Shown: positions 9,235 through 18,226, counted from the first letter of the stretch. The stretch is DNA of 64,000 nucleotides from Candidatus Bathyarchaeota archaeon (GCA_026014545.1 JAOZIH010000003.1:62001-126000); one strand, 5' to 3'. Made by a program: numbers and translations. Notes: generated from the sequence alone by a model not told the origin.

Positions 9235-10798
9235 GTTTTCCCTTCTCTTTTTCCTGTGCTTCGGGGCTGAAGCTTGTGAGCGAGTTTTTGAATTTTTCCA
9301 AAAATAACTTGTAATCTACCTCGCCTTTCTCTATTGGGGCAGCTAACGCTGCAAGTTTTTTTAGATCCACATAATTCTCCACGCTTTCAAGGGCCTTGCT
9401 TCCAAAGTCCTCATATCTTATTTCTACCTCTGGGATCATGCCTCTTCCTTCAAGCTCAATGCGTGGAATGACGCCGAGCAATTCAACGCCGACATTGTTG
9501 AAGGCACGTTTGATGAGCGCCTTGGCTTCTTCGGTTAGGTAGCTGATTCGCGCTTTGTTCAGGATAACGCCTTTCACCTTCACGCCCAACCGCTTCATAA
9601 GTTGCGTGTAGCTGAGGGCGTTTATTACTGCGCCTTCGATTCCCTCTTTATCACAGCTGACAACGAGGACTGTGGGCGCACCCAGCGCCAATGCCACCTC
9701 AGCCGTCGAGGAAGGCCTTGCTACCGATTCGTTAAGCAATCCCGTAAAAGTGTTCATGGCGCCTTCGATTAGAATGAAATCATATTCTTTGCTTGCTTCC
9801 TCAGCCACTTTGCGTAGTGGCCGCCAGCCACTTTCTCCAATCTTTATTGAAGAATATGCCTTCATAGGCTCCTTAATCAGATAAAGCGCAGGCACAAGAT
9901 CGCGTATGTCTCCGCCAATTTTAAGCACTGTCACGTTTAAGCCCCTTTTCTTCAGCGCGCCCGCTATGCCACTTACAACAAAAGTTTTGCCTGAACCGCT
10001 GCTTGTCGCTGCTATTAAAAGAAAGACAGGCTTCTTCGGCAAAACAACGGCCTCTCTTTGCGTCTTAATACTGGTTGATATGCCTATTTCGTTTTTCATT
10101 TCCTGCTTTAACTTTGAATTGGCTTTCCTTATCGCAGCAAGCTCCTCAGCGGATATGCCTAAAGACTTGGTTATGCTCTGAATAATTGATGGATTTTCAT
10201 CCAGCAAGCCGTGTATGAGCACGCCTACCACATTTCCTTGCTTGTTGGTGACGCCGGATACGATCTCTTGTGGGGCGTCGTGGTAATTGACACGCTGAAC
10301 ATGGGAAACAAGAATCGGCCTTGATTCCTCATGAATTATCATTTTGCCATAAGTGTGACAGTGGAATCCAGTTACTTCTGCGCCGAGAGTGTGAGTCATG
10401 AAGCTTTCGCCCACTACAGTGGCGGTGACGCGGTCAGTGCATATTAGCGGCTTAAATTCCACATCCAACAATCCAAGACCTTGCTTCAAAATAGGCGTGG
10501 CTGATAAGCGTCCAATGTCTGTTGCCTTCGAGAGCACCTGTAACCCAGAGCATATGCCAAGCACGAACTTGCCCGCTTCAGCCATACGCAGTATTTCCCG
10601 AGCTATGCCGTCTTTTACACTTTGGGATTCTATGAGACTGCCGCCTGGAACTATCAACATATCCAGCGCATCAGAGGCCTTTTCTCCGTGCACCAAACAG
10701 TCTTCGCGGACAATGTCGGTGGGCAAGTTTCCAAAATCCTCAAAACACGGTATTGCCCCAGGTAAATAGGCTAATCCGATTCTGCGCTTTAATTTGAT
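9212..10798 (-). CDS. Domain-permuted CobQ/CbiA-like glutamine amidotransferase
   Basis: A cobyrinate/cobyrate amide synthase relative with its two domains in reversed order. Residues before about 210 form a class I glutamine amidotransferase with nucleophile Cys in GICSGLQ and the catalytic His region FHCHTYGKM. The rest is a dethiobiotin-synthetase-like P-loop domain (AATSSGSGKT) with the IEGAMN and VLVVSCDKEGIEGA motifs. Canonical CbiA and CbiP have the P-loop domain first. It probably amidates corrin side chains; which carboxylates cannot be told. The first usual start codon is a TTG at 10726, but the frame continues upstream with RIGLAYLPGAIPCFEDFGN, which looks like the first strand of the amidotransferase fold and lacks any ATG, GTG or TTG; an ATC at 10798 is the likeliest true start. 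First gene of the leftward run. Confidence 0.8.
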   Translation of the reverse strand: MKLKRRIGLAYLPGAIPCFEDFGNLPTDIVREDCLVHGEKASDALDMLIVPGGSLIESQSVKDGIAREILRMAEAGKFVLGICSGLQVLSKATDIGRLSATPILKQGLGLLDVEFKPLICTDRVTATVVGESFMTHTLGAEVTGFHCHTYGKMIIHEESRPILVSHVQRVNYHDAPQEIVSGVTNKQGNVVGVLIHGLLDENPSIIQSITKSLGISAEELAAIRKANSKLKQEMKNEIGISTSIKTQREAVVLPKKPVFLLIAATSSGSGKTFVVSGIAGALKKRGLNVTVLKIGGDIRDLVPALYLIKEPMKAYSSIKIGESGWRPLRKVAEEASKEYDFILIEGAMNTFTGLLNESVARPSSTAEVALALGAPTVLVVSCDKEGIEGAVINALSYTQLMKRLGVKVKGVILNKARISYLTEEAKALIKRAFNNVGVELLGVIPRIELEGRGMIPEVEIRYEDFGSKALESVENYVDLKKLAALAAPIEKGEVDYKLFLEKFKNSLTSFSPEAQEKEKGKHDNRLQV

Positions 10799-10833
10799 TG
10801 CCGGTCGCCCCTTTTTCCTTAATTACGGCAAGG

Positions 10834-10844
10834 CTTATATTTAA
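10834..10844. promoter_or_regulatory. Shared TATA box of the divergent hem/cob runs
   Basis: CTTATATTTAA on the plus strand reads TTAAATATAAG on the minus strand, so it can act both ways. The centre lies about 26 bases before the hemA ATG, predicting a leaderless hemA transcript, and about 40 bases before the inferred start of the leftward run. This is a sequence-based prediction. Confidence 0.6.
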
Positions 10845-10864
10845 GGCGGTCGGTTTATCCATCC

Positions 10865-12148
10865 ATGCGTTCTTCGGCTAAAAACCCGCACATTATCAAT
10901 GTGCGAATCACCCATAAAACGGCGCGGCTTCCCCTGATTGAAGCAGTAGTTTTTAAGGAAACAAAAGATGCATTAAGGGCCATTCGTTCTCTGGAGAAGG
11001 TTGACGAGTGTGTTCTGCTGCAGACGTGCAACCGCGTTGAAATTTACGCTGTAAGCGAAGAAAGCGAAAAAGCAGCAAAGAGGTTAAAAGATTTTTTAGT
11101 GCAAAAAGCAGAAGCATTGGCTGATGAGGTTTCCCGAGCCATAGAGTGCTCTTTGGATGGCGATGCACTCCGCCATATTCTACGTCTTGCTTCTGGGCTG
11201 GAATCAATGGTTATAGGTGAAGATCAAATTCTCAATCAGGTCTGGGATGCCTATTTAGAAGCTGAATCTGCAAAAGCCGCTGGAATCGTTCTTAAGCACT
11301 TGTTTATGCGCGCTGTAAGCGTCGGGAGACGCGTAAGGAAAGAGACAGGTATCAACAAGGGTGCCGTTTCAATTGGTTCCGCAGCGGTAGAGTTGGCTGA
11401 GACTTTGCTTGACAAACTTGATCAAAAGAAAATTCTCGTAATGGGCGCAGGAGAAATGGGCACACTTGTAGCCAAGGCTTTAGCGCGCCGTTGCCTTAAG
11501 CCTGTCTTCATTGCTAACAGAACATATGAGCGGGCAGTAAAATTAGCCGAAGAACTTTCTGGCAGAGCCGTAAAGTTTGACAAGTTGGAGGAAGTTCTCA
11601 CAGACGCCGATGTTGTTATCTGCTCCACAGCGGCACCACACTACCTCTTGACCAAAAATACGGTTTCAAAACTAATGAATCAACGCCAAAACGAAGCTGA
11701 CCTCCTAATAATCGATATTTCAAATCCGCGAAATGTTGAGGAAACAGTAAAGGAAGTGCCAAAAGTAAAGCTTTATTGCATAGATGATCTCCAGTTAATT
11801 GCTGAAAAAAACAAGCAAAGACGATTAAAAAGCATAGAGAAAGCCTCAGCGATAATAGAGCAAGAATTGGTCTTGCTGAACAGAGACATAAAAATACTAT
11901 CCGTCAACGACATAGTCTCATTGCTGTTTGCACGGGCAGAAGAAATAAGGCAAAAGGAGCTTGCTGAAGCGCTCAAAATGTTAGGGCCTCTTGATGCAAG
12001 AGAAAAGAAAATCATAGAGGATTTAACGTTTATCCTGCTTAAGCGCACTTATGTGCCTATTGTTGAGAATTTGCGGTCCGCCGCTCTGAGCGATGACAAG
12101 AAGCTTATAGAATTCGCAATCAAACTCTTTGGTTTGGAGCCGCACTAA
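10865..12148 (+). CDS. hemA: Glutamyl-tRNA reductase HemA
   Basis: NADPH-dependent reduction of glutamyl-tRNA to glutamate-1-semialdehyde, the first step of the C5 route. The 427-residue protein has the nucleophile Cys55 in QTCNRVEIYA, ESMVIGEDQILNQV, the nucleotide-binding GAGEMG and the C-terminal dimerisation helices. The partner hemL is not in this window. It opens the rightward corrin run, so tetrapyrrole supply and corrin synthesis are transcribed together. Confidence 0.96.
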   Translation: MRSSAKNPHIINVRITHKTARLPLIEAVVFKETKDALRAIRSLEKVDECVLLQTCNRVEIYAVSEESEKAAKRLKDFLVQKAEALADEVSRAIECSLDGDALRHILRLASGLESMVIGEDQILNQVWDAYLEAESAKAAGIVLKHLFMRAVSVGRRVRKETGINKGAVSIGSAAVELAETLLDKLDQKKILVMGAGEMGTLVAKALARRCLKPVFIANRTYERAVKLAEELSGRAVKFDKLEEVLTDADVVICSTAAPHYLLTKNTVSKLMNQRQNEADLLIIDISNPRNVEETVKEVPKVKLYCIDDLQLIAEKNKQRRLKSIEKASAIIEQELVLLNRDIKILSVNDIVSLLFARAEEIRQKELAEALKMLGPLDAREKKIIEDLTFILLKRTYVPIVENLRSAALSDDKKLIEFAIKLFGLEPH

Positions 12149-12165
12149 ATGAAGAAGTGAACTTT

Positions 12166-13233
12166 ATGGATAAAGTGGGATTAATCATAATCGGGCATGG
12201 CAGTAAACTGCCGCATAACAGGGAAAACTTGGAGAAGTTGGCTGAGCTTTTACGCGGGCGCGCCGTTTTCAAGACGGTTGAGATAGCGTTTATGGTTAGA
12301 AATACGCCAACTATTCCCGAGGCAATTGAAAGCCTCGCCAAGAAGGGAATCTCAAAAATTGTTCTGGTTCCCGCTTTTCTAGCGCCTGGCGTGCACACCA
12401 CACGCGAAATCCCCGAGCTTATCGCCATGAAAGAGAAAGAGCCTCTGCTGAAAGAGCGTGGAATAGAGCTTGTGTATGGCGAACCCTTAGGCGCTGATGC
12501 ACGAATAGCTGAGATAATAGAAGAAAAGGCCCTAAAGGCACTAGGTCAAGAGGCGCGAGAAACTGCTATATCGACCGATGCATACGCACTGAAAGCCTCT
12601 AACGATATTGTTAAAGCCAGCATGAAGCTTATCAGGCAAGCGCTCGGCGACTTCCTGGAAAGTGTGCCCGCTTCTCATGTACCAATTATTGAGCGGGTTG
12701 TCCATGCTACGGCTGACCCAGAATTCGCCAAGCTGCTGGTTATCAGCGAGAAAGCCGTGGACGCTGGTATCGCGGCAATCAAAGCCGGCGCAAAAATAGT
12801 GGCGGACGTAAAGATGATTAAGGCAGGCATTAACGAGGCACGGCTGAGAAAGTTCGGCGCCAAGATTCTCACGTACATTGACGATAGACGCGCTATAAAG
12901 TTAGCCAATGATGAATCGGTAACGCGTGCGGCTGCTGCAATGCGCTTAGCAGTAAAAGATGGTTTGAACGGCGCAATTGTTCTCATTGGGAACGCGCCGA
13001 CCGCTGCATTCGAACTTGCTGATGCGGTGAAGCAGGACTTAGCTAAACCCGCCCTTGTCGTAGCCGTTCCAGTGGGTTATGTTGGCGCTGCAGAGTCGAA
13101 AGAAGCCATTTCAAAGCTGCCTGTCCCCTTCATAATTGTTAGAGGCCGCAAGGGTGGAAGCACCGTGGCCGTGGCAATACTCAACGCTTTGCTCTCCATG
13201 GCTGAGCAAGAAGTCAAATCTAAAAGGGAATAA
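12166..13233 (+). CDS. CbiX-CbiC fusion: cobaltochelatase / precorrin-8 methylmutase
   Basis: Two corrin enzymes in one 355-residue chain. The first about 115 residues are a short-form CbiX (GLIIIGHGSKLP with catalytic His; VLVPAFLAPGVHTTREIP) that inserts Co2+ into sirohydrochlorin. From about residue 120 it is CbiC, which moves the C11 methyl to C12 in cobalt-precorrin-8 to give cobyrinate, with catalytic His in ERVVHATAD and the AIVLIGNAPTA motif. The fused steps are the first and nearly the last of the cobalt branch. The start is ATG at 12166; a GTG three codons earlier is possible. It follows hemA by 17 bases and precedes cbiD by 5. Confidence 0.93.
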   Translation: MDKVGLIIIGHGSKLPHNRENLEKLAELLRGRAVFKTVEIAFMVRNTPTIPEAIESLAKKGISKIVLVPAFLAPGVHTTREIPELIAMKEKEPLLKERGIELVYGEPLGADARIAEIIEEKALKALGQEARETAISTDAYALKASNDIVKASMKLIRQALGDFLESVPASHVPIIERVVHATADPEFAKLLVISEKAVDAGIAAIKAGAKIVADVKMIKAGINEARLRKFGAKILTYIDDRRAIKLANDESVTRAAAAMRLAVKDGLNGAIVLIGNAPTAAFELADAVKQDLAKPALVVAVPVGYVGAAESKEAISKLPVPFIIVRGRKGGSTVAVAILNALLSMAEQEVKSKRE

Positions 13234-13238
13234 ACGCA

Positions 13239-14315
13239 ATGGCAAGATTTTTGAAGTATGGTTTATCAACCGGCGCATGTGCCGCCGCTGCAGCCAAAGC
13301 CGCAGTAACCGCCTTAATTAGTAATCCTGTTGACAAGGTGGTTATACCCACACCTATTGGTATTCGCTTCGAGATTCCAGTGAAAGCCAGCAAGAAGCTC
13401 GGTGATACCGCGGTAGCGACTGTTGTAAAGGATGCCGGCGACGACATTGACGTGACAGATAAATTAGAAATCTCCGCTACCGTAAGGCTTACCGACGACG
13501 GCGAAATCATCGTTAAGGGTGATAAAGGCGTTGGCGTTGTAACAAAGCTAGGTTTGCCCGTGCCAGTAGGCGAATCAGCCATTAACCCCGTGCCCAGAAG
13601 CATGATAATAGCCGCCGTCAAAGAAGCGCTGCCCGAAGGGAAAGGCGCCGAAGTTGTCATAAGCGTTCCCAAAGGCGAGGAAGTGGCGAAAAAAACCTTA
13701 AACGCCAAATTAGGTGTGGTAGGCGGCATCTCTATTCTCGGCACGACCGGCGTGGTGAAACCTCTTTCGCTGGAAGCCTGCAGGCGCTCGCTAGTTCCTC
13801 AAATTGATGTGGCGCTTGCAAAGGGTTATGACCGGGTATTTCTGGTGCCAGGCAACATAGGCGAGCGGATAACCAAGAAACTATTCAACGTGCCAGATGA
13901 GGCAATTATTCAAACAGGCGACTTTGTAGGTTATATGCTTGACAAGGCGGTTGAGAAAGGCGTAAAGGAAATCACGCTCCTTGGCCATCCTGGTAAACTC
14001 GTCAAATTAGCCGCAGGTATCTTCAACACGCATCATAAAGTGGCTGACGCACGAAGCGAGGTTATCGCTGCCTACGCCGCTGCTGTTGGCGCTGACTCAC
14101 AGCTTGTAAACAGGATATTAGCGTCAAATACCACGGAAGAAGCCATTGTGCTTCTAAAGCAAGCCAATCTGTTAAAGCAAGTGTTCGATAAGATAGCTGA
14201 AAAAGTTGCTTTTAGGGTTACGGAAAGAGTGAAGAACAAAATAAAGGTAAATGTGATACTTGTTTCCATGGAAGGCGCCGTATTGGGCACATGGGGAAAC
14301 ATAAGGAGCGCATAG
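13239..14315 (+). CDS. cbiD: Cobalt-precorrin-5B C1-methyltransferase CbiD
   Basis: SAM-dependent methylation at C1 in the anaerobic pathway. The 358-residue protein starts with the diagnostic KYGLSTGACAAAAAKAA and carries GDFVGYMLD and GHPGKLVKLAAGIFNTH late in the chain. CbiD has no counterpart in the oxygen-dependent route, so it marks the pathway type. Two bases separate it from cbiE. Confidence 0.96.
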   Translation: MARFLKYGLSTGACAAAAAKAAVTALISNPVDKVVIPTPIGIRFEIPVKASKKLGDTAVATVVKDAGDDIDVTDKLEISATVRLTDDGEIIVKGDKGVGVVTKLGLPVPVGESAINPVPRSMIIAAVKEALPEGKGAEVVISVPKGEEVAKKTLNAKLGVVGGISILGTTGVVKPLSLEACRRSLVPQIDVALAKGYDRVFLVPGNIGERITKKLFNVPDEAIIQTGDFVGYMLDKAVEKGVKEITLLGHPGKLVKLAAGIFNTHHKVADARSEVIAAYAAAVGADSQLVNRILASNTTEEAIVLLKQANLLKQVFDKIAEKVAFRVTERVKNKIKVNVILVSMEGAVLGTWGNIRSA

Positions 14316-14317
14316 CA

Positions 14318-14995
14318 GTGGCTAAAATCACAATAGTAGGTGCAGGCCCAGGCTCGCCAGAGTACATCACTCCAATAGCGAGAAGAACTGTGCAAAAAGC
14401 GCAATTAGTAATTGGCGCCGAAAGAGCCTTAAACATGCTTCAAAGCGATATAAAAGGCGAAAAATTAGCGTTAACAGCTAAGAACGTGAATGAACTTCTC
14501 CAGCATGCAATTATATCTGCCAAGGAAGGAAAAACAGTTGTTCTGCTGTCAACAGGCGACCCCGGCTTTTCCGGTTTGCTTGGCACTTTTCTGAGCCTCA
14601 CACAAGCAAGGTCTGTGGAAATAGAGGTTATTCCTGGCGTAAGTGCGCTCCAAGTTTGCGCTGCGCGCCTTTGCATGTGCTGGGATGACGCCTACCTTTT
14701 CAGTTTTCATAAAGGCGCAGACAACGAAAAGAAAGCAGAGCTATTGGAGGCCGCAAAAAAAGGCAAAGATATTATCCTTCTTCCAGACCCCAAGTCTTTT
14801 CCGCCAGCAGAGATTGCCAAGTTCCTCACAGATAATGGCGTTGACGGCAAAACACCCGTGTTCGTTTGTGAAAATCTCACCCTCAATAATGAACGGATAA
14901 TCTCAAGTACGCTAGAGGAGATTTCAACAATGAGTTTCAGCTCCTTATGCATATTAGCCCTACGCTCGTCATACAAGCAGGGCGCTAAACAATAA
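14318..14995 (+). CDS. cbiE: Cobalt-precorrin-7 C5-methyltransferase CbiE
   Basis: Tetrapyrrole methylase that adds the C5 methyl. VGAGPGSPEYITPIA opens the first domain, LLSTGDPGFSGLLG and EVIPGVSALQVCAARL follow. I choose the GTG at 14318 (225 residues), preceded by AAGGAG and two bases after the cbiD stop; an ATG at 14291 would add nine residues inside cbiD. In many bacteria CbiE is fused to CbiT; here they are adjacent separate genes. Confidence 0.92.
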   Translation: MAKITIVGAGPGSPEYITPIARRTVQKAQLVIGAERALNMLQSDIKGEKLALTAKNVNELLQHAIISAKEGKTVVLLSTGDPGFSGLLGTFLSLTQARSVEIEVIPGVSALQVCAARLCMCWDDAYLFSFHKGADNEKKAELLEAAKKGKDIILLPDPKSFPPAEIAKFLTDNGVDGKTPVFVCENLTLNNERIISSTLEEISTMSFSSLCILALRSSYKQGAKQ

Positions 14996-15009
14996 AATGG
15001 TGAAATGGT

Positions 15010-15603
15010 ATGTGGTCATATAAAACTCCAGGAATCCCCGACGCCATGTTTACTCAAGATGAGGCGGTGCCGGGACCTACAAAAGAAGAAATAAGAGTGC
15101 TGACAATCTCTAAGGCGCGGCTAAAAGAAGGCTTCTGCGTCATCGACATCGGCTGCGGAACAGGCGGTTTAACAGTTGAAGCAGCACTTCAAGTGGCGCC
15201 CACGGGAAAAGTTTTCGCCATAGACGAAGACGAAAAGGCTGTGGAATTAACCAAGATCAACGTTGCGAAATTTAATCTGCAAAGCACTGTCCAAGTTATC
15301 AGCGGGAAAGCGCCTGAGGTCTTGCTGAATTTGCCCATGGCTGACGCTGTGTTCGTGGGCGGAAGCCGCGCTCTTCGCGAGGTGTTACGTGCTTCCCATC
15401 AGAGGCTAAAGAAAAATGGGCGGGTTGTTGTTAATGCGATCCTTTTGGAAACAAGCTTTGCGGCTTTGGATGAAATGAAAAAGTTAGGTTTCAAAGAGAT
15501 AGATGTAGCAACGGTTTTTGTGGCTAAAGGACACGCAGTCCCTGCGGGAACGATGATGCTGGCGAGGAATCCTATCACGATAATATCTGCTACAAAAGTT
15601 TAG
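15010..15603 (+). CDS. cbiT: Cobalt-precorrin-6B C15-methyltransferase (decarboxylating) CbiT
   Basis: Class I Rossmann methyltransferase that methylates C15 and removes the C12 acetate carboxyl. The 197-residue protein has the SAM motif DIGCGTGGLTVEAA near residue 45 and the N-terminal GIPDAMFTQDEAVPGPTKEE typical of CbiT. ATG has a GGTGA site. It sits directly after its partner cbiE. Confidence 0.95.
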   Translation: MWSYKTPGIPDAMFTQDEAVPGPTKEEIRVLTISKARLKEGFCVIDIGCGTGGLTVEAALQVAPTGKVFAIDEDEKAVELTKINVAKFNLQSTVQVISGKAPEVLLNLPMADAVFVGGSRALREVLRASHQRLKKNGRVVVNAILLETSFAALDEMKKLGFKEIDVATVFVAKGHAVPAGTMMLARNPITIISATKV

Positions 15604-15613
15604 GTGAAGAAGG

Positions 15614-16363
15614 ATGGTTGGCAAATTTATTGGTGTAGGCATAGGTCCAGGCGACCCTGAGCTTATTACCGTCAAAGCCGTAAAAACGCTGAAACTTGTT
15701 GACGCCGTTGCGGTTCCCAAAACTCATGCTGACGCGCCAAGTATGGCATTAAGCCTTATCAAGCATATTTTGGAAGAACGGATGAAACCAGCCGAAGTGC
15801 TTGAATTAGTCTTTCCAATGACAAAGGATGAGCTTGAAGTTAAGAAACTCTGGGCTAAAAACGCGCTTGTAATCGCCGAAAAAGTTGAAAGGGGGAAAAC
15901 TATCGCCTTTATCACTCTCGGCGACCCATTATTCTACAGCACATTCATCTATCTTTTCCAAACAATACGCCAGAAATACCCTCATGTAGCGTTGGAGATA
16001 ATTCCAGGCGTAACTTCTTTAACCGCTTGCGCCGCACGAGCCCAGATACCTTTAGCTGAAAGAGAGGAAGTAGTTGCTATCGTCCCCTCAGACCTTGACT
16101 TTAAGCTTATTGAAGAAACCTCTGGGCATGCCGATACGCTGGTTTTCATGAAATGCGCTCACCGCTTCAAGGCTATTATCCCAATCTTGAGGAAGGCAGG
16201 TTTTACAGAAAACGCTACAGTAGCGTTGGTTCGAAGATGCGGCATGCCCGGCGAAGCGGTTACTGTGGGCAGTCTCACCGATGCAGAAGGCTGGGTGATT
16301 CCCGAGGATTACTTTTCTATGGCAATAGTAAAAAGGAGCGAGTTTACAATTAACAGGAGATAA
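15614..16363 (+). CDS. cbiL: Cobalt-factor II C20-methyltransferase CbiL
   Basis: Adds the C20 methyl to cobalt-factor II. GVGIGPGDPELITVKAVKTL, FITLGDPLFYSTFIYLF and EIIPGVTSLTACAARAQIPL are tetrapyrrole-methylase motifs in the form characteristic of CbiL/CobI. It has 249 residues, a GGTGA site, and lies 10 bases after cbiT. Confidence 0.95.
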   Translation: MVGKFIGVGIGPGDPELITVKAVKTLKLVDAVAVPKTHADAPSMALSLIKHILEERMKPAEVLELVFPMTKDELEVKKLWAKNALVIAEKVERGKTIAFITLGDPLFYSTFIYLFQTIRQKYPHVALEIIPGVTSLTACAARAQIPLAEREEVVAIVPSDLDFKLIEETSGHADTLVFMKCAHRFKAIIPILRKAGFTENATVALVRRCGMPGEAVTVGSLTDAEGWVIPEDYFSMAIVKRSEFTINRR

Positions 16364-16377
16364 AGGGAGGTTTTGCT

Positions 16378-17148
16378 GTGAGTCAAGTTGTCTTCATCGG
16401 CGCAGGCCCAGGCGACCCTGAGCTAATCACCATCAAAGGAAAGAAGATGCTTGAAAAAGCAGACGTCATTATATACACTGGTTCACTTCTAAATCCTGAA
16501 ATTTTCAAGTACGCTAAGCCCGAAGCTGAGCTTTATGACAGCGCCAAGATGAATAGGGAAGAAGTTTTTGCAGTATTTGCTAAAGCGGCGAGAGAAGGCA
16601 AGCTTGTGGCGCGGGTGCATGATGGCGACCCAAGCTTTTACGGTGCAATTCAAGAGCAAATAGCCTTTCTAGAAAAAGAGAAAATCTCCTACACCATAAT
16701 TCCCGGAGTAAGCTGTCTACAGGGTTCCGCGGCAAATCTTAAGCGAGAATTAACTTTGCCTAATGTCTCGCAAACGGTTATTATCACACGGCCTGAAGGC
16801 AGAACACCCGTGCCCGAGTCTGAGAGCATACGAAAACTGGCGCAGCATCAAGCTACCATGGTCATTTTTCTCGGCGCGCCGCAAATAGCCGAGGTTGTTG
16901 AAGAACTCAAGAAAGGCGGCTACCCTAGCGACACCCCAGCCGCGGTGGTATACAAGGCAACGTGGCCTGACCAGAAAATTGTAAAGGGCACTTTAAGCGA
17001 CATAGTTGAGAAGGTGCGGGCTGCCGGAATAACCAAGACGGCTCTAATTTTCGTGGGGCGCTTCCTAAATCCCGAGACATTTGACTTCTCCAAGCTCTAT
17101 GAGCCTTCCTTCACCACTGGCTTCCGCAAAGGCGTTGAAGATGTTTGA
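16378..17148 (+). CDS. cbiF: Cobalt-precorrin-4 C11-methyltransferase CbiF
   Basis: Methylates C11 of cobalt-precorrin-4. The 256-residue protein starts VFIGAGPGDPELITIKG and has the CbiF/CobM marks IYTGSLLNPEIF, VRVHDGDPSFYGAIQEQ and the P..SI..LA..QATM region. GTG start behind a strong GGGAGG site. Its last 8 bases overlap cbiG. Confidence 0.95.
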   Translation: MSQVVFIGAGPGDPELITIKGKKMLEKADVIIYTGSLLNPEIFKYAKPEAELYDSAKMNREEVFAVFAKAAREGKLVARVHDGDPSFYGAIQEQIAFLEKEKISYTIIPGVSCLQGSAANLKRELTLPNVSQTVIITRPEGRTPVPESESIRKLAQHQATMVIFLGAPQIAEVVEELKKGGYPSDTPAAVVYKATWPDQKIVKGTLSDIVEKVRAAGITKTALIFVGRFLNPETFDFSKLYEPSFTTGFRKGVEDV

Positions 17149-18226
17149 AAAGGGCATAGCTGTTATCGCAATTACTCGCCGTGGAGTTGAAACTGCCCTT
17201 AAAATTAAAGCGGCATTAGACACCTTGGGTTTTCCCTGTAAAGTGTTTGCGCCAGAAAAATACCGTCAAACAGGCATATTTTCCTTAGATAAGAAATTAG
17301 ATGAGTTCGTAAAGGAAATTTACAGAAAGGTCGACGCCATCATAGCAGTCATGGCTGCTGGCATAATAATTCGCGCAGTTGCGTCACATCTCGAGAGCAA
17401 GCTTGTTGATCCTGCTGTTTTATGTGTTGATGTTTCCGGCCGCTTTGTCATCAGCCTTCTCTCCGGGCATTATGGGAGAGCCAACGAACTCGCTAGGTTA
17501 CTCGCCGAAGGGATAGACGCCGTGCCAGTTATAACCACAGCATCTGACGTCATGGGAAAACAGAGCATTGAAGAACTTGCGTTGACGCTGCATTTATCAA
17601 TAGAAAACCCTGAAAGTCTTGTCGCGGTAAACTCGGCGCTTGTAAACGATGGTCGCTTAGTTCTTGTCCTGGTTGGCGATGTAAAAATTCCTGAAAGCAG
17701 TATTTTCCCTTATGAAATAAAAAAGGTAGACACCGTTGAGAAGGCAATAGAGCTTGTGAACAGTTACGATGCAGGAGCAATCATCACGCGGGAAAATGTG
17801 CCTAAAGCCCATTTAACAAAGCCTGCTACTGTGCTCAGGCCAAGAATGGTAGTTGTAGGCTTAGGTGCAAGGCAAAATGTCAGTGAAAGCGAGGTTATAG
17901 ATGCTGTGAAATATGCTTTGGCGCGTGTGGATATTCCGCTGAAGCGTGTTGATCGCTTAGCAACAGTCAGCATAAAAAAGGATTCTCCAGCTATTGTGAA
18001 TGCCGCCGAAAAGTTAGGGTTGCCCATCACTTTTCTGGAAGTTGAAGTGCTTCGCGCCTTTAAGCATGAAGACCTTTCACCCGACTCGCCTGTAGTGGAA
18101 CAGAATATTGGTGTTGGAGGTGTATGCGAACGAGCAGCATTGATAGAAGCGGGAGCAAAAGCGAAACTAATTCTGAAAAAAATAAAGCTGAACGGCGTGA
18201 CAGTGGCCATAGCCGAGGGCGAATAA
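17141..18226 (+). CDS. cbiG: Cobalt-precorrin-5A hydrolase CbiG
   Basis: Opens the delta-lactone and releases the C20 carbon as acetaldehyde, the ring-contraction step of the anaerobic route. Residues include IAITRRGVETALKI, the AVMAAGIIIRAVA motif, SLLSGHYGRANELARLLAE, and a C-terminal CbiG domain VVGLGARQNVSESEV with NIGVGGVCERAAL. The ATG at 17141 gives 361 residues; the frame is open 20 codons further upstream inside cbiF. Confidence 0.94.
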   Translation: MFEKGIAVIAITRRGVETALKIKAALDTLGFPCKVFAPEKYRQTGIFSLDKKLDEFVKEIYRKVDAIIAVMAAGIIIRAVASHLESKLVDPAVLCVDVSGRFVISLLSGHYGRANELARLLAEGIDAVPVITTASDVMGKQSIEELALTLHLSIENPESLVAVNSALVNDGRLVLVLVGDVKIPESSIFPYEIKKVDTVEKAIELVNSYDAGAIITRENVPKAHLTKPATVLRPRMVVVGLGARQNVSESEVIDAVKYALARVDIPLKRVDRLATVSIKKDSPAIVNAAEKLGLPITFLEVEVLRAFKHEDLSPDSPVVEQNIGVGGVCERAALIEAGAKAKLILKKIKLNGVTVAIAEGE

